DNA of 57,122 nucleotides from Circinella minor (lineage: Eukaryota > Mucoromycota > Mucoromycetes > Mucorales > Lichtheimiaceae): NCBI GenBank assembly GCA_016758965.1, contig JAEPRB010000247.1, positions 1 through 57,122 of the forward strand. The letters run 5' to 3'. Position 1 is the first letter of the stretch; every line of letters begins with the position of its first letter. Shown piece by piece: positions 10,909 to 22,368 of this stretch. The notes below the pieces were generated by a model. It had not been told where the DNA came from, did no database searches, and saw only the letters and a program-made list of their open reading frames with translations. The translations under genes and the position numbers were made by a program.

Positions 10909-13028
10909 TATTATTTCTTAATTTATGAATGGTTGAAAGAAGAAAGGAAACAAAAAAAAGTAAAAAAAAGAGGAGAAAAAGAAAGAAACTTTTTTTTTAT
11001 ATATTCACTGACAATGGGTGTGTTTATTTTATTTTATTTTAAGTACATATAGGAGAAGAGAGAGCAAAAAAAAAGGGGGGGGGGAAGGTAAAAAAAAAAA
11101 AAAAAGTCTTTTCTTAAACCCTAAAAATCATGCATGTTTACAGTTTACCGCTTTTGATAGGTAACTCACTGGCGTTTGTTTTTGGGTTGATTGTTGTTGT
11201 TGTTGTCCCCATAAATAAAAAACAAATGTTCAATTTTGACAAATAAAAAAAAAAAGAAACCCATAAACAGACCCTTTTTATTATTATTCAATCCAATTCA
11301 TAATGAGCTATTCTTTATTAATGGCTTATATCATTTATACTTTTTTTTTCCCGTAACCCCCTATAATCCTTTTTAACTTTATATAACAAGAAGAGTCTAA
11401 TTTTGCTGAGTTGAAATTCTTTCCGTTTAGCATTGAACGGCACTATGATAAATAGTTCTTTTCTTCAATATGTAATCAATTGAATGGATAAGCACTATGT
11501 ATATAACCATTCATTTATTTAAATTGTTTATGTATAATGAAATATCTTATATATATATAATTTATGGAAGGTTGAAGACGAGTTGAATAACAATCTTTTT
11601 TTACGTAGATTCAAATATAAATCGTAAACTTTTGGACCTGAAACCCATAAAAAAAGATGTGTATTTTCTATTAGATGAATGAATGAATGAATGACTTGAT
11701 TTGATTACGTATGCTTATTATGTTTTAAGTAACATATCATTCACATATTATCTTTGTATTTTAGTAGATTCATTTATCATGTAGTTGCTTAAGTTTCATT
11801 AGCATCATCTCTTATATATTTTTAATTCATCCAAAACCTAGTCACCTTGTAATACTATAATTTCTTAATTGATATACATTACTTAATTATTATTCACACA
11901 TACACACACACACTACGTATTGACGATCCATAATAATACCCCCTCCCTTTATTTTCATGCAGTAATAAAAAAACATTTTGTTTCAAAATAATTTTAATGT
12001 CAGAAAAAGTGATCATAAAAAAATGATTAAGGGGTGAATAAAACACTCTTCTTTCCTAAAAGTAATATTAATCGTCATTTTTAAGGGATTTACTCACGTT
12101 ATTAACGCGTTTTTATACAATTCAAGATTGTTTTTTTTTAAACAATGCAAATCGTTTTGGTGATTCGTTCATTCTAATGAGTACCATTATTTTGTGTGGA
12201 AGGGAATGACGTTTGACTTTTTAAGTCAGGACGTATTACTTTTTCTACAGTATTTCTTTTTATGAGCCTATTCAATATAGAGCTTATTATCATCAGATGT
12301 CCTGATATATATATTGTAGATTGTACTTGGATGGAAGTTTGTTTTGTCTTTCCTTATGCACTGCACTAATTATGAACATAAAAATAATGTCATTTTTAGT
12401 CATATATTAATACATAGGTTTTTATAATTTGTGGATTGTGACATGGGTTAAATCAGAAATGAAAATGTCACAATGGACAACTGTATAAAATAACAATGGC
12501 TATTTCTTTTTTTGACTATACAGTCTATTTAACCTTTGGTTAACCTACTTATAAAAATAATTATTAAGTTTATCTAAAGGTAGCACCAGCAACTAATTTG
12601 GCAAGAGTATTTTAATTGTGTAACACGTTTTTTTTTTATCATGTTACAGTGGTAAGTAAAGTGTTTTCTTTTATATGATTTTGAAGGATATCTTTATAAA
12701 TCCTTTTATTACGTGAAAAAAAATTTCTTTCTCTTTTTCTCTTTCGCTTTTTTTTTTCACATACTCTCTCTCCTAATATAATTATATTCTTTGAAAAAGT
12801 TAAAGTAAAATATATTGACGAAATTACGTATTAAAGTTGTAAGTTGATATTTGATATGTAAAATAACAACGTCTGTTTATCCTAATAACAACAAACCCCC
12901 CCACCCAATTCACAGCTCAATACAGTAAAAAGTTATCCATGCTGATAAACATTTTCTTTTATTTTTATCTTTTTGTTTTATTTTTATTTTTTTGCTACTA
13001 AAAAAAAACAAATAAAGTGAAAAAAATA
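10909..13028. other. Intergenic with repeat copy B
   Basis: Upstream of the kinase (minus) and of HET gene 3 (plus). Contains long A/T runs, a G9 run near 11073, a GAAT tandem near 11684 and, at 11965-12242, a partial copy of the dispersed repeat. No convincing ORF or RNA gene between the two starts. Confidence 0.6.
11965..12242. repeat. Dispersed repeat, copy B (partial, no hAT MITE)
   Basis: Aligns with 44858-45115 and with 553-785: shared landmarks are the TTTGTTTCAAA block, ATTAACGCGTTTTTATACAA and GGAAGGGAATGACGTTTGAC, ending at AAGTCAGGACGTATT. It includes the 35 bp missing from copy A. It lies about 790 bp upstream of HET gene 3; copy A lies beside the dead HET gene. Confidence 0.75.
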
Positions 13029-15005
13029 ATGTATATTACCTATTGTCGAAATCAGAAGTCGGTTGACGTTGAAGATAAAACAAGCTATCGACTTGGTGTA
13101 ACTGGCGGAGAATATCGCCCTACCTGGCTTGTCCGTGTTTCTGATTGGACAAAAGTGCCAGGCAAGGAAGCAGTGGATGGATATCATACTATTTCATATT
13201 GTTGGGAACAATCAGGAGAAGTTGTTAGAAATGAAACGGATAATGAATATAGCTTGTTTGATCACGGTAAACACTGTATTGTCGAAGGATATAATTTATA
13301 TCAAGATGATATTTTACCATTAGGCGACTTTGTAGGCACAGAAGATGACGATCAAGAAGACTGTAAAAAAGACAATAGAGACGAAAATACGGAACACAAT
13401 TCGGAAGATGACAATGAAATCAGTGACGAAGACAATGGAAACGGTGAAAAAAATGATCAAGACGAACAAGATGAAGAATATGGTTTGGAAGATGATTGTG
13501 CTGTTGTTGAAAAAGAAGAATCGAATAACTATAATGAGTATGTCACATGGTGTGAGCCAAAATCAGAATCAACAAGTATACGATATGTCACGTACGACCA
13601 ACTCTTACAACAGGTATGCCAGGATTTCCAAGTCGAATATGTGTGGTACGATAAAGTATGTATCGATCAGGCAGACAACCAAGCCAAATCCCACGAAATT
13701 AAGCAGATGCATAGGATATATCGCAATGCTTGTTATACAATTGTTATGGTTCCTGAAGTACGTCTTTACAATCCAGATGATTTTGAACATGAAATTTTTG
13801 GCTGTGGTAACGAAGCACAAGACTACGTGACAGACGATGTTTGGAATTCTTGCTGGTTTAAACGAAGCTGGACGCTTGAAGAAGTAATGATGGCTAGACG
13901 TATCTTGATAGTTGGAACCAACACAAATATGTTTCAACATAGTTTGCATTCAAATGACGTACCAACAACAATTGACGTTTTTTCCGGTACATTACTCGAT
14001 TTTGGAGGAACAGAACAAAATAAGGGTAGTGTTAATCAGGCACTTGCTTTCGCTCATTTTCGAACAAGTACTAAACCACACGACATGATATATGCGTTGA
14101 AAAATACTCTTTCTGATATATTTGGCGATATGGAAGTCAGCTATTCAACGGATATTAAAACAGTATTTAACGATTTTTATCGACATGTTGCAACAGATGA
14201 TCTTTCTATACTGTGTTTTGGGTCCAATCGTCGTCTTAATGGAAGTATAGGTTCGGAAAGTACCATGGATGATTATGATTTACCTTCATGGACTGGTGTT
14301 GCTGGAAGGCATATAGACAATCGTGCCATTACCACGCCCCATCCTCAACTAGAGTACTATATCGATGAGACTATGTTGTTGCACGTAACAACCAAAGAAT
14401 ATTGGAAGATATTTGTGACATCATATGACCGTGGTTGCTATTCTTCTTCAAACAGTACCGGTGAAGAGAATGATTTTTGTTTGAAGGAAATGGATCGTAT
14501 TCTTAGTGCTAGATATGACGATAAATGGACTGATATGACTACAGCAGATAAAGATACTGTGTTGATGGAATGGTTCGTAAATATGAATGGTGGTACATCT
14601 TTGCATATGACACATTACCATCCGCGTCGAGGTGATTTATTAACAGATATCAGGCCACTTACATTGACTGAAGATTGTGAAGAGTGCATCATCATCCCGA
14701 TCTTACTTGAATTACAAGTAGCACTTAACGAACAAGCTGGTGACAATGAATCCAACTTTATTATTAGGGGTTATGAGCAGCGATATTGCCTTCCTGTGTT
14801 GCGTAAGTGTACCGAAGGATCTGGGAGATATAGGGCAATAGGTGTTTATTACGTCGGAGATCGTGATTTTGGATGGCAACCATCAATAGGATTGAATCAT
14901 TTTATCGGGAGAGATGATATTAATCTTGATGATCCTGAAGAAATAATTAGTGTTTTATTTGAAAATGATTGTCACGATGTATCAAAAGAATTTATTATTG
15001 AATAA
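13029..15005 (+). CDS. HET-domain protein with acidic insert, 658 aa
   Basis: Intronless ORF. ATG at 13029 is preferred because the protein then begins MYITYCRNQ like the paralogue at 3280-5088. HET blocks: GYHTISYCWEQSGEVV (about residue 51), QVEYVWYDKVCIDQ with EIKQMHRIYRNACYTIVM, and CWFKRSWTLEEVMMARRILI; then HDMIYALKNTL and DDYDLPSWTGVAGRH. Between the first two blocks lies an insert of roughly 60 residues rich in Asp and Glu (about 105-170), absent from the paralogue. The C-terminal half is conserved in the family and includes LTEDCEECIIIPILLELQ and YRAIGVYYVG. Possible non-self recognition or cell-death role, inferred from the HET family only. AATAAA-like words follow at 15042. Its orientation is opposite to the other two family members. 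Confidence 0.85.
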   Translation: MYITYCRNQKSVDVEDKTSYRLGVTGGEYRPTWLVRVSDWTKVPGKEAVDGYHTISYCWEQSGEVVRNETDNEYSLFDHGKHCIVEGYNLYQDDILPLGDFVGTEDDDQEDCKKDNRDENTEHNSEDDNEISDEDNGNGEKNDQDEQDEEYGLEDDCAVVEKEESNNYNEYVTWCEPKSESTSIRYVTYDQLLQQVCQDFQVEYVWYDKVCIDQADNQAKSHEIKQMHRIYRNACYTIVMVPEVRLYNPDDFEHEIFGCGNEAQDYVTDDVWNSCWFKRSWTLEEVMMARRILIVGTNTNMFQHSLHSNDVPTTIDVFSGTLLDFGGTEQNKGSVNQALAFAHFRTSTKPHDMIYALKNTLSDIFGDMEVSYSTDIKTVFNDFYRHVATDDLSILCFGSNRRLNGSIGSESTMDDYDLPSWTGVAGRHIDNRAITTPHPQLEYYIDETMLLHVTTKEYWKIFVTSYDRGCYSSSNSTGEENDFCLKEMDRILSARYDDKWTDMTTADKDTVLMEWFVNMNGGTSLHMTHYHPRRGDLLTDIRPLTLTEDCEECIIIPILLELQVALNEQAGDNESNFIIRGYEQRYCLPVLRKCTEGSGRYRAIGVYYVGDRDFGWQPSIGLNHFIGRDDINLDDPEEIISVLFENDCHDVSKEFIIE

Positions 15006-16585
15006 AGAAATATTGTATAATCTATAAATCGTAGAGTACAAATAAAATAAGCTTGTCTCGGTATTTTCAATGTCTGTGTTTGTGCGCTTACCCTTCTCAT
15101 CAACACCTTACACATATCTCGCGCTTTTGTTCACGTTCATGCATTCATTTAGCATGTAGCCTGTTGTTACTATTACCCATTCCGATTACGTACACAAACT
15201 CATACTGTACAAATCACCTGTACAAGTTTCATATGAGTTCTACACTTCATGGTAAAACGTTAAATTTTAATTTTTAAACTTTATATACTACAGCTAAACG
15301 GAGGTGACAATGTGTGTTTATTATTTGACACGTATTACAATTGTACTATTTTGTTATCATAGTGCTACATGGATTTTTATATTCTTTGTTTTTTAGAGCA
15401 CTGAGTGTTAACTATGATTTATGGTATTACGAATTATGAGAATTGTTGGCCAATATGATTGAGGACATATTAGTAAATATGATACATTTGTAGTCAAGTA
15501 CGTAATCACATTTTTATCTCACGGAAAAAGTATGATTAGTTATCAATGCAATATGTACAGAATCCTTCTTTAAATCGATAAGACCATTACCAAGATTACC
15601 AATATCAATTGCAAATGGCGGAAGGTTCAATAGAACTATTGTATCATATATTGTATCACTCTATTTTGTTCATGAAATTTGAAACAGTTATTTCTTTATA
15701 TGTAAAAGAAAAAAAAACATTATACGTATATGTACAAAAATAAATGACACGCAGAAACAAAAGAGGCAGATATTTATATTTACAAATGTTTGTGTACGGA
15801 AGAAGAAAACGTCAAACTAAAGATAATCTTTTTATTCCAGTCCTCCAAATGTTTTATTCGATTTTCAGTGATAAATAATACATAAATAATCCACCTAGTA
15901 ATTTCATTGCTTAGCTATTTCTAAGTCTTCAAAAAGTTATATTTGGTTAGGCCCTTTAGTAATGGCTTAATTATCTTCAATATATATATATATTACAATC
16001 ATATTTATGGGTGTCGTACCTAATCTAAACTAGTTTCATAGAGACAGCCGTTATTATTTATCAACTATGTTTTGATACTGTTAGTACACTACAGTACTAA
16101 ATTTGGGAAATAAAATGTAAGATACCAAAAGCACCCGGCCTTTACTATGTAACGAATAAAATTTGACAGCTGCCTTCAAAGATCATTGAATCAACTATAT
16201 GATAATCTTTTTTTTTTCTAAAAAAAAAAAACAATTCTTCTTTATTACCATAATGTACATGATCAATACTAATCCAAATAAATTTATGCCCATACGTACA
16301 TACATATTAATAAAATATTGTGATGATAAGAATATAATATAATAACCAAAATATTTTATTTGAAATAAAATCCAGTTCAATTATGTTCTTTTGGGTCTTG
16401 TTGACACTTATTTCTATCTCCTATTTATTCTCTCTTGCTTGATATAACAATGAAGATATTTATTTTACTGCTAAAAGTACATTCATACTTATGTTATAAA
16501 GCACTGCATCAATTTATGTATATCAGCAGCATTGGATCAATTTGACCAGTTTCTTGAGCTATCGAGACTTGATTGAAAACCACCA
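15006..16585. other. Intergenic
   Basis: Three-prime side of HET gene 3 and of the minus-strand repeat gene (convergent). AT-rich, no ORF with domain-like composition. 15690-15870 has weak similarity to 29230-29370, suggesting that the duplicated block may extend this far. Confidence 0.45.
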
Positions 16586-18498
16586 TCATTTAATAAGCTT
16601 CCACGCCGGTAAACTAACCATTCCTCCATTGCCAAACGGTGATTCTCCCATCAATGAAATAGCCCCCAATGTATCAAGGCGCCGATGGAGATCGGGATGA
16701 TTGTTTAAATCCTCAAATATGGGATAGTTGCAAACCTTTTGTTTTTAACACTATCTTCATAGGAAATAGTCGAGCACAACTAAGGCTCGCACTTGTTGGT
16801 ATCTCATATTCATTGCTCTCGAAAAGTCTGCAAACATAGCCTTTTGGACTATCGAGAACACATACTTGTAACCGGTTGCCTAGTTTCCAAAAACAATAAT
16901 AAAGATAATATTGTTACTACGTATGTAGATCGTAGGAACGTAACATTATTTGTGGAAATAAAAGACAAAAAGACCCATTTATGTACCATTTTCATTTATA
17001 ACAACTATCTTTAATTTTTCGGCAAAAGATATTTTGGTACGTCCCTTGCTCAGAGCACGTACAAAAAGATCTTTCATTATTTTTGGGACGTGTAAGCCCC
17101 GTTCAACAATCTCCTTCTTTCCAACTCCTCCAAGATCTTCTTTTCCACATTCTCCTACCGCAAACTCAACACCACCTTTTATCAACAAAAAATCTGGGCG
17201 AACGGATCTTTGTTGTTGATCAATAGATTTCTCCCCTGTTATACATCTATTCTTATTTACACGGACAAGCGTTGCCTGGCACGTTCTATCCCTATTTTTT
17301 TTTTAGTCAGAAAACTCAAAATTACAGAGGTCAAGTAAAATGAAACAAAATAAAATAAAAAACTAGTACGTACCGTCCAGGAACCCCAATGTTTTCGAAG
17401 CAGCGATCGAAATTTGACCAGCAACGAGTCACATAATCCATTTCGCTCCCATTTATTTGTATGTCTTTCAAAGTATCGTAACGACACATGTTGAGAAAGT
17501 TAAGAATGGTTGCTTGGACCCAAGATTCATCAAATTGTTTTTCTTGATCGAAAAACCCGAAAGACGTGATTGCTTTCCAAAGTTTATTTATAACTTCTTT
17601 GCTGTTGTGTTCTTTGTCTTCGATGTTTTTGATTGCTGCTTCACAACAGTCAAATATTTGTTTGATTGATTCTGGTAGCGTTGGAAGTTCAGGGGCGGTT
17701 TTTATTATATTTATTTGCTTTTGTGTGAGGAATTCTTTGCAAATAGGGTCTGAAGGTCGTATAATGAATGAATGTAATATGCTATATTGGCATAATAATA
17801 GACAATCTCTTGCAGTTAGTACTTTTGAACGGTCGGGCAAAACACACATATAGATTAAATAATAACTTACTGCTCAAAGGTCTTTTTTGAAAGCACTGAA
17901 AACATAATGTCTTCAAGAAAAACATCTTTTCCTTCTTCGTCCTTTTCGATGCACCATTTTTTTTCGTCTTCCATATCACCATAGACTTTTTCTATATCTT
18001 CCATTGTTCCTAACGGTAGTTGCATTGAATCTGATTTCGAACTCTCAGCATCAATGCTTCTTGACCTTTTTTTCAATAAACCAATGGTTGTTATTGTTGT
18101 TGTTGCTGTTGTTACTGATGATGATGGTGCTACTGCTGGAGTTGCGTTACTACTACTATTGCTGCTGCTACTACTACTGCTGCTGTTTTTATTCTTGCTG
18201 CTACTCGTGGATCCTGCTCCTGCTTCTCCTGGGTCTTCAGCTTCTTCTAAATTTTCTACGTTCTCTCCTTCTGCTTCTTCTACACTTTCTGAGTTCTCTT
18301 CTTCTGCTTCTTTCGCGCTACCATTGTCTACATCGTCACCACCGTGGCTATGTTTTTTCTTATATTTTCAAATAGTAAAATGTTAGACAAAGAATAAAGG
18401 AAAAGCATCATTATTTTATTCCTGCTGTCAATACTAATACTTACATTTAAAAGATTTTCCAAAACACAACGCCAGTTAGGCTGTTTTGTTGAATATCG
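16586..18498 (-). CDS. Mucoromycota-type repeat-family gene, intact from exon 2 on (511 aa seen)
   Basis: Exons on the minus strand: 18498-18445, 18358-17871, 17808-17374, 17291-16987, 16879-16752, 16711-16586. All introns are GT-AG, phases match and no stop interrupts 1536 nt. The 5' exon with the start codon is not resolved; it must lie in 18499-18990. The protein has a Glu-rich then Ser/Thr-rich N-terminal region, then DMEDEKKWCIEKDEEGKDVF, a helical middle with GSEMDYVTRCWSNFDRCFEN, then RPDFLLIKGGVEFAVGECGK, VERGLHVPKIMKDL and NRLQVCVLDSPKGYVCRL. The pattern SEMDYV...W, R-x-D-F, E-x-x-x-GE, lPK-x-mKD is one I associate with a large Mucoromycota family of unknown function. The RPDF...E...GECGK segment could be a PD-(D/E)xK-like core; that is speculation. 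Three other copies here are broken. Confidence 0.7.
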
Positions 18499-19290
18499 CT
18501 GTGTTATATAAATGTGTAGTGGTTATATATTAGTGCATATCCAAGCCTGTATACACTTAGACATTATAACCCATATTTCTATACCCTTTTACTGATATTA
18601 AGTTTATGCATAGCGATTGCAAAATATGACACCCATGTTGCCTGGACGCAAGTTTGCGGCGAATGTCTGTAAAATATTGTCGGGTTGGTTCGAAAAACAT
18701 TGCACAAGCTTGCTTGAGAGCTCTGGCTCTAAATAACTCTCCTCATCGGCTAGACCTTGTACTAATCGAGTCTCAGCACATGTAGTACTTGCTTGTTTCT
18801 GTATGGTGCTAAATGCCTTGCTATTTGAAAATGGAGCTGTTGGTACCGCAAATCTGCCAGTTCTCTCCTGGTCGCCATATTCTCAATCTTGAAACGATCA
18901 CAGGGAAGTTACTTGTTACATACAGAATATATACCACCGCAAGATTAATCATTACTGAATGGTGCGACCCAATCAATACTCAATGTTGATTTTGAGCGTT
19001 CATGTTGAACAAAAACTTTGGCGACTAAAAGTTTGTTTATTTGTTAAAGAGTTGTACTTATAACTTTTTGTATTATGAAATAATATAAAATTATTACCCT
19101 TGATAACGTCTTTGTGAATATAATCATTTTTTGGAGCAGTTATTATATATAGACAGGAAAAAGAAAATAGTAGTTCAAAAGTATCGATTGTAGAAAGATG
19201 GAAGAGTTCAAGATGAAAAGAATTTTTTTTATTGCTGCATAATTAGATTTATCATTGATTTAGACTGCGTAAACCAGTTATTTGAAACGC
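18499..19290. repeat. Central spacer of head-to-head repeat-gene pair (block 1)
   Basis: Closely matches 31400-32165 in block 2. On the minus strand two open frames run here (about 18900-18630): one reading MATRRELADLRYQQLHFQIA, the other ending in SSKLVQCFSNQPDNILQTFA. Either could be the missing first exon of the gene at 16586-18498, but I could not find a splice that decides. It may also hold a bidirectional promoter, as genes point away on both sides. Confidence 0.5.
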
Positions 19291-20164
19291 AGCTGCCTGA
19301 ATTGCTGCTAGTCCATCTATAGAACAACAACAAACTTTGAATCACTTATTATGGAGTCAACTCTACTGGAACAGAAATAATAAACGTTAATGCATTATGT
19401 ACTGTTGAGGAAAAATAAATACGGCTTGGATCTTATATGATAGAAGAAAGATTTAGAATGACCTTAAACATGGACAGAAAAAACAACAATCACACTAGAC
19501 AAGATGAGGAAAGCGTAGCAATATTGGCAACAGTACCAACGTAAAAACGACAGCAAAGGCAGAAACAACAAAAGTAAAGGAAATGTATTATGGACCAAGA
19601 TCAGTATTATTACCAGCATCAAAAATGGTGAAGAATAAAAATAAAAGTACAAGTATAACTACACCAGCACCATTATCATCACGAACAACAACAAGAGGCA
19701 GTGGTTCATCGAAAAAAAAAACGGTCAAAAAGCATAGATGTTCAAAGTTCGAAATCAGATTCAATGCAATTTTCGTTGGGAACAATGGAAGATATAGAAA
19801 AAGTCTATGGTGATATGGAAGACAAAAAAATGGTGCATCGAAAAGGACGAAGAAGGAAAAAATGTTTTTCTTGAAGATATTATGTTTTCAGTGCTTTCAA
19901 AAAAGACCTTTGAGCAGTAAGTTATTATTTAATCTATATGTGTGTTTTGCCAGACCGTTCAAAAGTACTAACTGCAAGAGATTGTCTATTATTATGCCAA
20001 TATAGCATGTTACATTCATTCATTATACGGCCTTCAGACCCTATTTGCAAAGAATCCCGCACACAAAAGCAAATAAATATAATAAAAACCGCCCCTGAAC
20101 TTCCGACGTTACCAGAATCAATCGAACACATATTTGAGAGCAATCAAAGACGGTGGCGATATAA
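19291..20164 (+). pseudogene. Plus-strand repeat-family copy, truncated at ZW10 fragment (block 1)
   Basis: From about 19740 on it is about 95% identical by eye to the inverted minus copy (17660-18090), including the intron GTAAGT...TACTAACTGCAAG. It has lost one base near 19828 (frameshift in the DMEDKK... segment) and ends abruptly at about 20140-20164, after a segment corresponding to LPESIKQIF in the minus copy, where ZW10-derived sequence begins. The stretch 19290-19600 matches 32900-33300 in block 2. Confidence 0.75.
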
Positions 20165-21302
20165 AACGGCAACAAGATTGTGACCATGCTATTGCTCAGG
20201 TGATTGATCAAATCAGAAGTTATGTTGTTGCTTTGCGACCCGTGATTTCCGAACGTATTTATTTTGATTTGGTCAGGTGTGTCGTCGATAGTGGTCTGAC
20301 TCATTTATTAGGTGATGTTGAAGATTTACAAGACATTGGAGCAGAAGATTCTCATTTGATTGCACAAAGTTTAAATAGTTTGTTTCAATTGGTGGATGTA
20401 TTTGATTCCAAGGACCGAGGACCAAGGACCCGCCACAGAACCAATGGTCATGCAACGCGTACCTAGTTGGCGCAAATTTTGGTTTTTAAAACACATGTTG
20501 GATATGAATTTAAGGGATATTATGGATCGTTATCGACGTGGTGAATTGTTTATGTTTGAAAAAAAGGAATTGATTGGTTTGATTTGTGCCTTATTTGCTG
20601 ATATGGATTTAAGAGCTTCCATGATACGTGAAATTCAATCCACTGATCCAACACCTTCTATGTTATCGCCATCCACATCCGCATCACCACCACCCATTGA
20701 GCAACGACAACAAGAACGATCAACAACATCCAAAATAAGTCTACTGGCAATGGTAGATCCGGATCAAGAGGAAGAAGAAACTGGTGAAGGTTGGGGATGG
20801 GATGATGAACCTATTATTTCATCACACAATCATCATAACACGTAAAGAAGAGGAAAACAAATCAACAGTAAAAGGGAAATATAAGTTACATCAATTATCA
20901 ATGCGATTGGATCATAATAAGGAAGGAGAAAGTGGAAAATGGAGATTCCATGATAATAAGCCACTGATTATTTTACAACAAGAAGATGAACAAGGAAGAT
21001 GAGAAAAAGAAGAACACGTAGAACAAAAGGATAGATTACCCTTACTTTCAAACCCAAATTCAATTACTAATACATCATCCATGATGGATTTATATGAAGA
21101 GCAACAAAATAAAAGTCAACTTGTATTAAACAATTTAACAGTAAAAGAAGATAAAAAGGAAATCATGCTTAGCCTATCTAATACTACTACTTTGAGTAGT
21201 TTATCAGTGACACAAGAAGATGAAGATGATGCTGGATGTGGTGATTCTGACGAAGACGTCAATTTTGATCATGTACATTTAGTACATAATAATAATAATT
21301 AG
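20165..21302 (+). pseudogene. Truncated duplicate of the ZW10/Dsl1 3' end
   Basis: Corresponds to the C-terminal part of the gene at 35418-38795, from QQDCDHAIAQVIDQIRSY to DEDVNFDHVH, and continues into shared 3' untranslated sequence to about 21360. A 7-bp tandem duplication in the GGACC-rich stretch near 20417 causes a frameshift relative to the parent. A stop follows the first GWGWDD motif near 20843, and a later in-frame TGA lies near 21001. Several of the parent's LSMQLD/GWG units are absent, consistent with recombination between units. Only the first tryptophan motif is intact; the others read KWRF and GCGD. Not expected to make a functional protein. Confidence 0.88.
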
Positions 21303-21576
21303 AGATGAATAAACTCATAATTATCAAATAATAATAATAATAAAGGATAAACATACTCTAATGATTTATATATTATAAGATAGCACGCATGCGTATTTTG
21401 TATCTCAATTGATATATAAAATGTTCATTTCCAGTGGCAAACTTTTGCTCTTTTATTTTCTCGTTTCTACGTAAAAGCAATATGTCGATATTTTTCTAAA
21501 GGTACCGAGTGGCATTTCAAGTACAGTACCTGCGTGTATTTTTTTCAAGAGCGCATACATGTTTCCATGCCATATA
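21303..21576. other. Intergenic
   Basis: Begins with about 60 bp matching the parental ZW10 3' UTR, then AT-rich sequence without features. Confidence 0.4.
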
Positions 21577-21908
21577 CAGCCAACCCCCGGTTTTTTCACA
21601 CCTGAGATCTCCTAACTCTTGTTGCAGAACTGAAGACTTGCAACAAACGAAACTTGATATATATTATTTTTTTGCAAGCATTTTGGGTATTTTCATATTT
21701 GGATAAAGATTCATCAGAATAATACACTACGCAATTATAAAATTATAGTATGGTTTACTCCCGATTAACGCAACTCGTCCAAAAACCTTGATGCAAGTTG
21801 CAAGTTGCAAGTTGCGATTTTATAAAGTATTTTTAACATTTCCAAAAACAAACAGTGCAGAACCGGGAGATTTGCACAAGCGGGAGGTGCAAAAGTGGAG
21901 GTTGACTG
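21577..21908. mobile_element. pogo-like MITE, 332 bp
   Basis: Flanked by TA on both sides. Left end CAGCCAACCCCCGGTTTTTT, right end GGTTGACTG, i.e. inverted CAGTCAACC. Next to the right end, the segment 21748-21908 matches 46331-46456, another copy of the same end. Contains a GCAAGTT triplication near 21793. No coding capacity. A TA target and CAGT-type ends point to the Tc1/mariner-pogo superfamily. Confidence 0.7.
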
Positions 21909-22368
21909 TATAAGTTCATGCTAAACGTATCTACTATTTTTAATGTACTGTAATTGACACACTGGTACGTAACAACAATCCTTTTTTTTGAGCATTGGGG
22001 AATTGATAAGTTTATCATTCATTATTTTTTATAGAAATTAATACTGTAGTTGTGCATATTACTTTTAATTTTAAATATCAAAATGTTATGGTATAGTAAG
22101 TACGTATTACTTGTATTTAAAAGAAACAAAGTCTTCACCAGCACCGACTTACTATCGTTACTTATACGTAAATAATTAAAAAGCATATAGCTCTTTATGT
22201 ATAAGTCATTTCAAGGTTAGTTTTTTTGTTCTATGGTCTTTTATGAGCGTGAGTGTAACGTTACATAAAACACTCTTTTGACGACCCTTTATTTCAATTT
22301 GCAATAATTAGATAGAGTTGATGGTTATGCAAAAATCGATGCTCTTTTATAGATTTAAACTATAGGTA
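21909..22368. other. Intergenic
   Basis: AT-rich spacer between two pogo-like elements. No ORF or RNA gene recognised. Confidence 0.4.

Noticed and set aside
13017..13028. Upstream GTG start for the third HET gene (MKKIM...)
   Set aside because: GTG is not expected as a fungal start, and the ATG at 13029 aligns with the paralogue's MYITYC start.
18004..18386. Leucine- and alanine-rich plus-strand ORFs
   Set aside because: These are antisense readings of the Ser/Thr/Glu-rich exon of the repeat-family gene.
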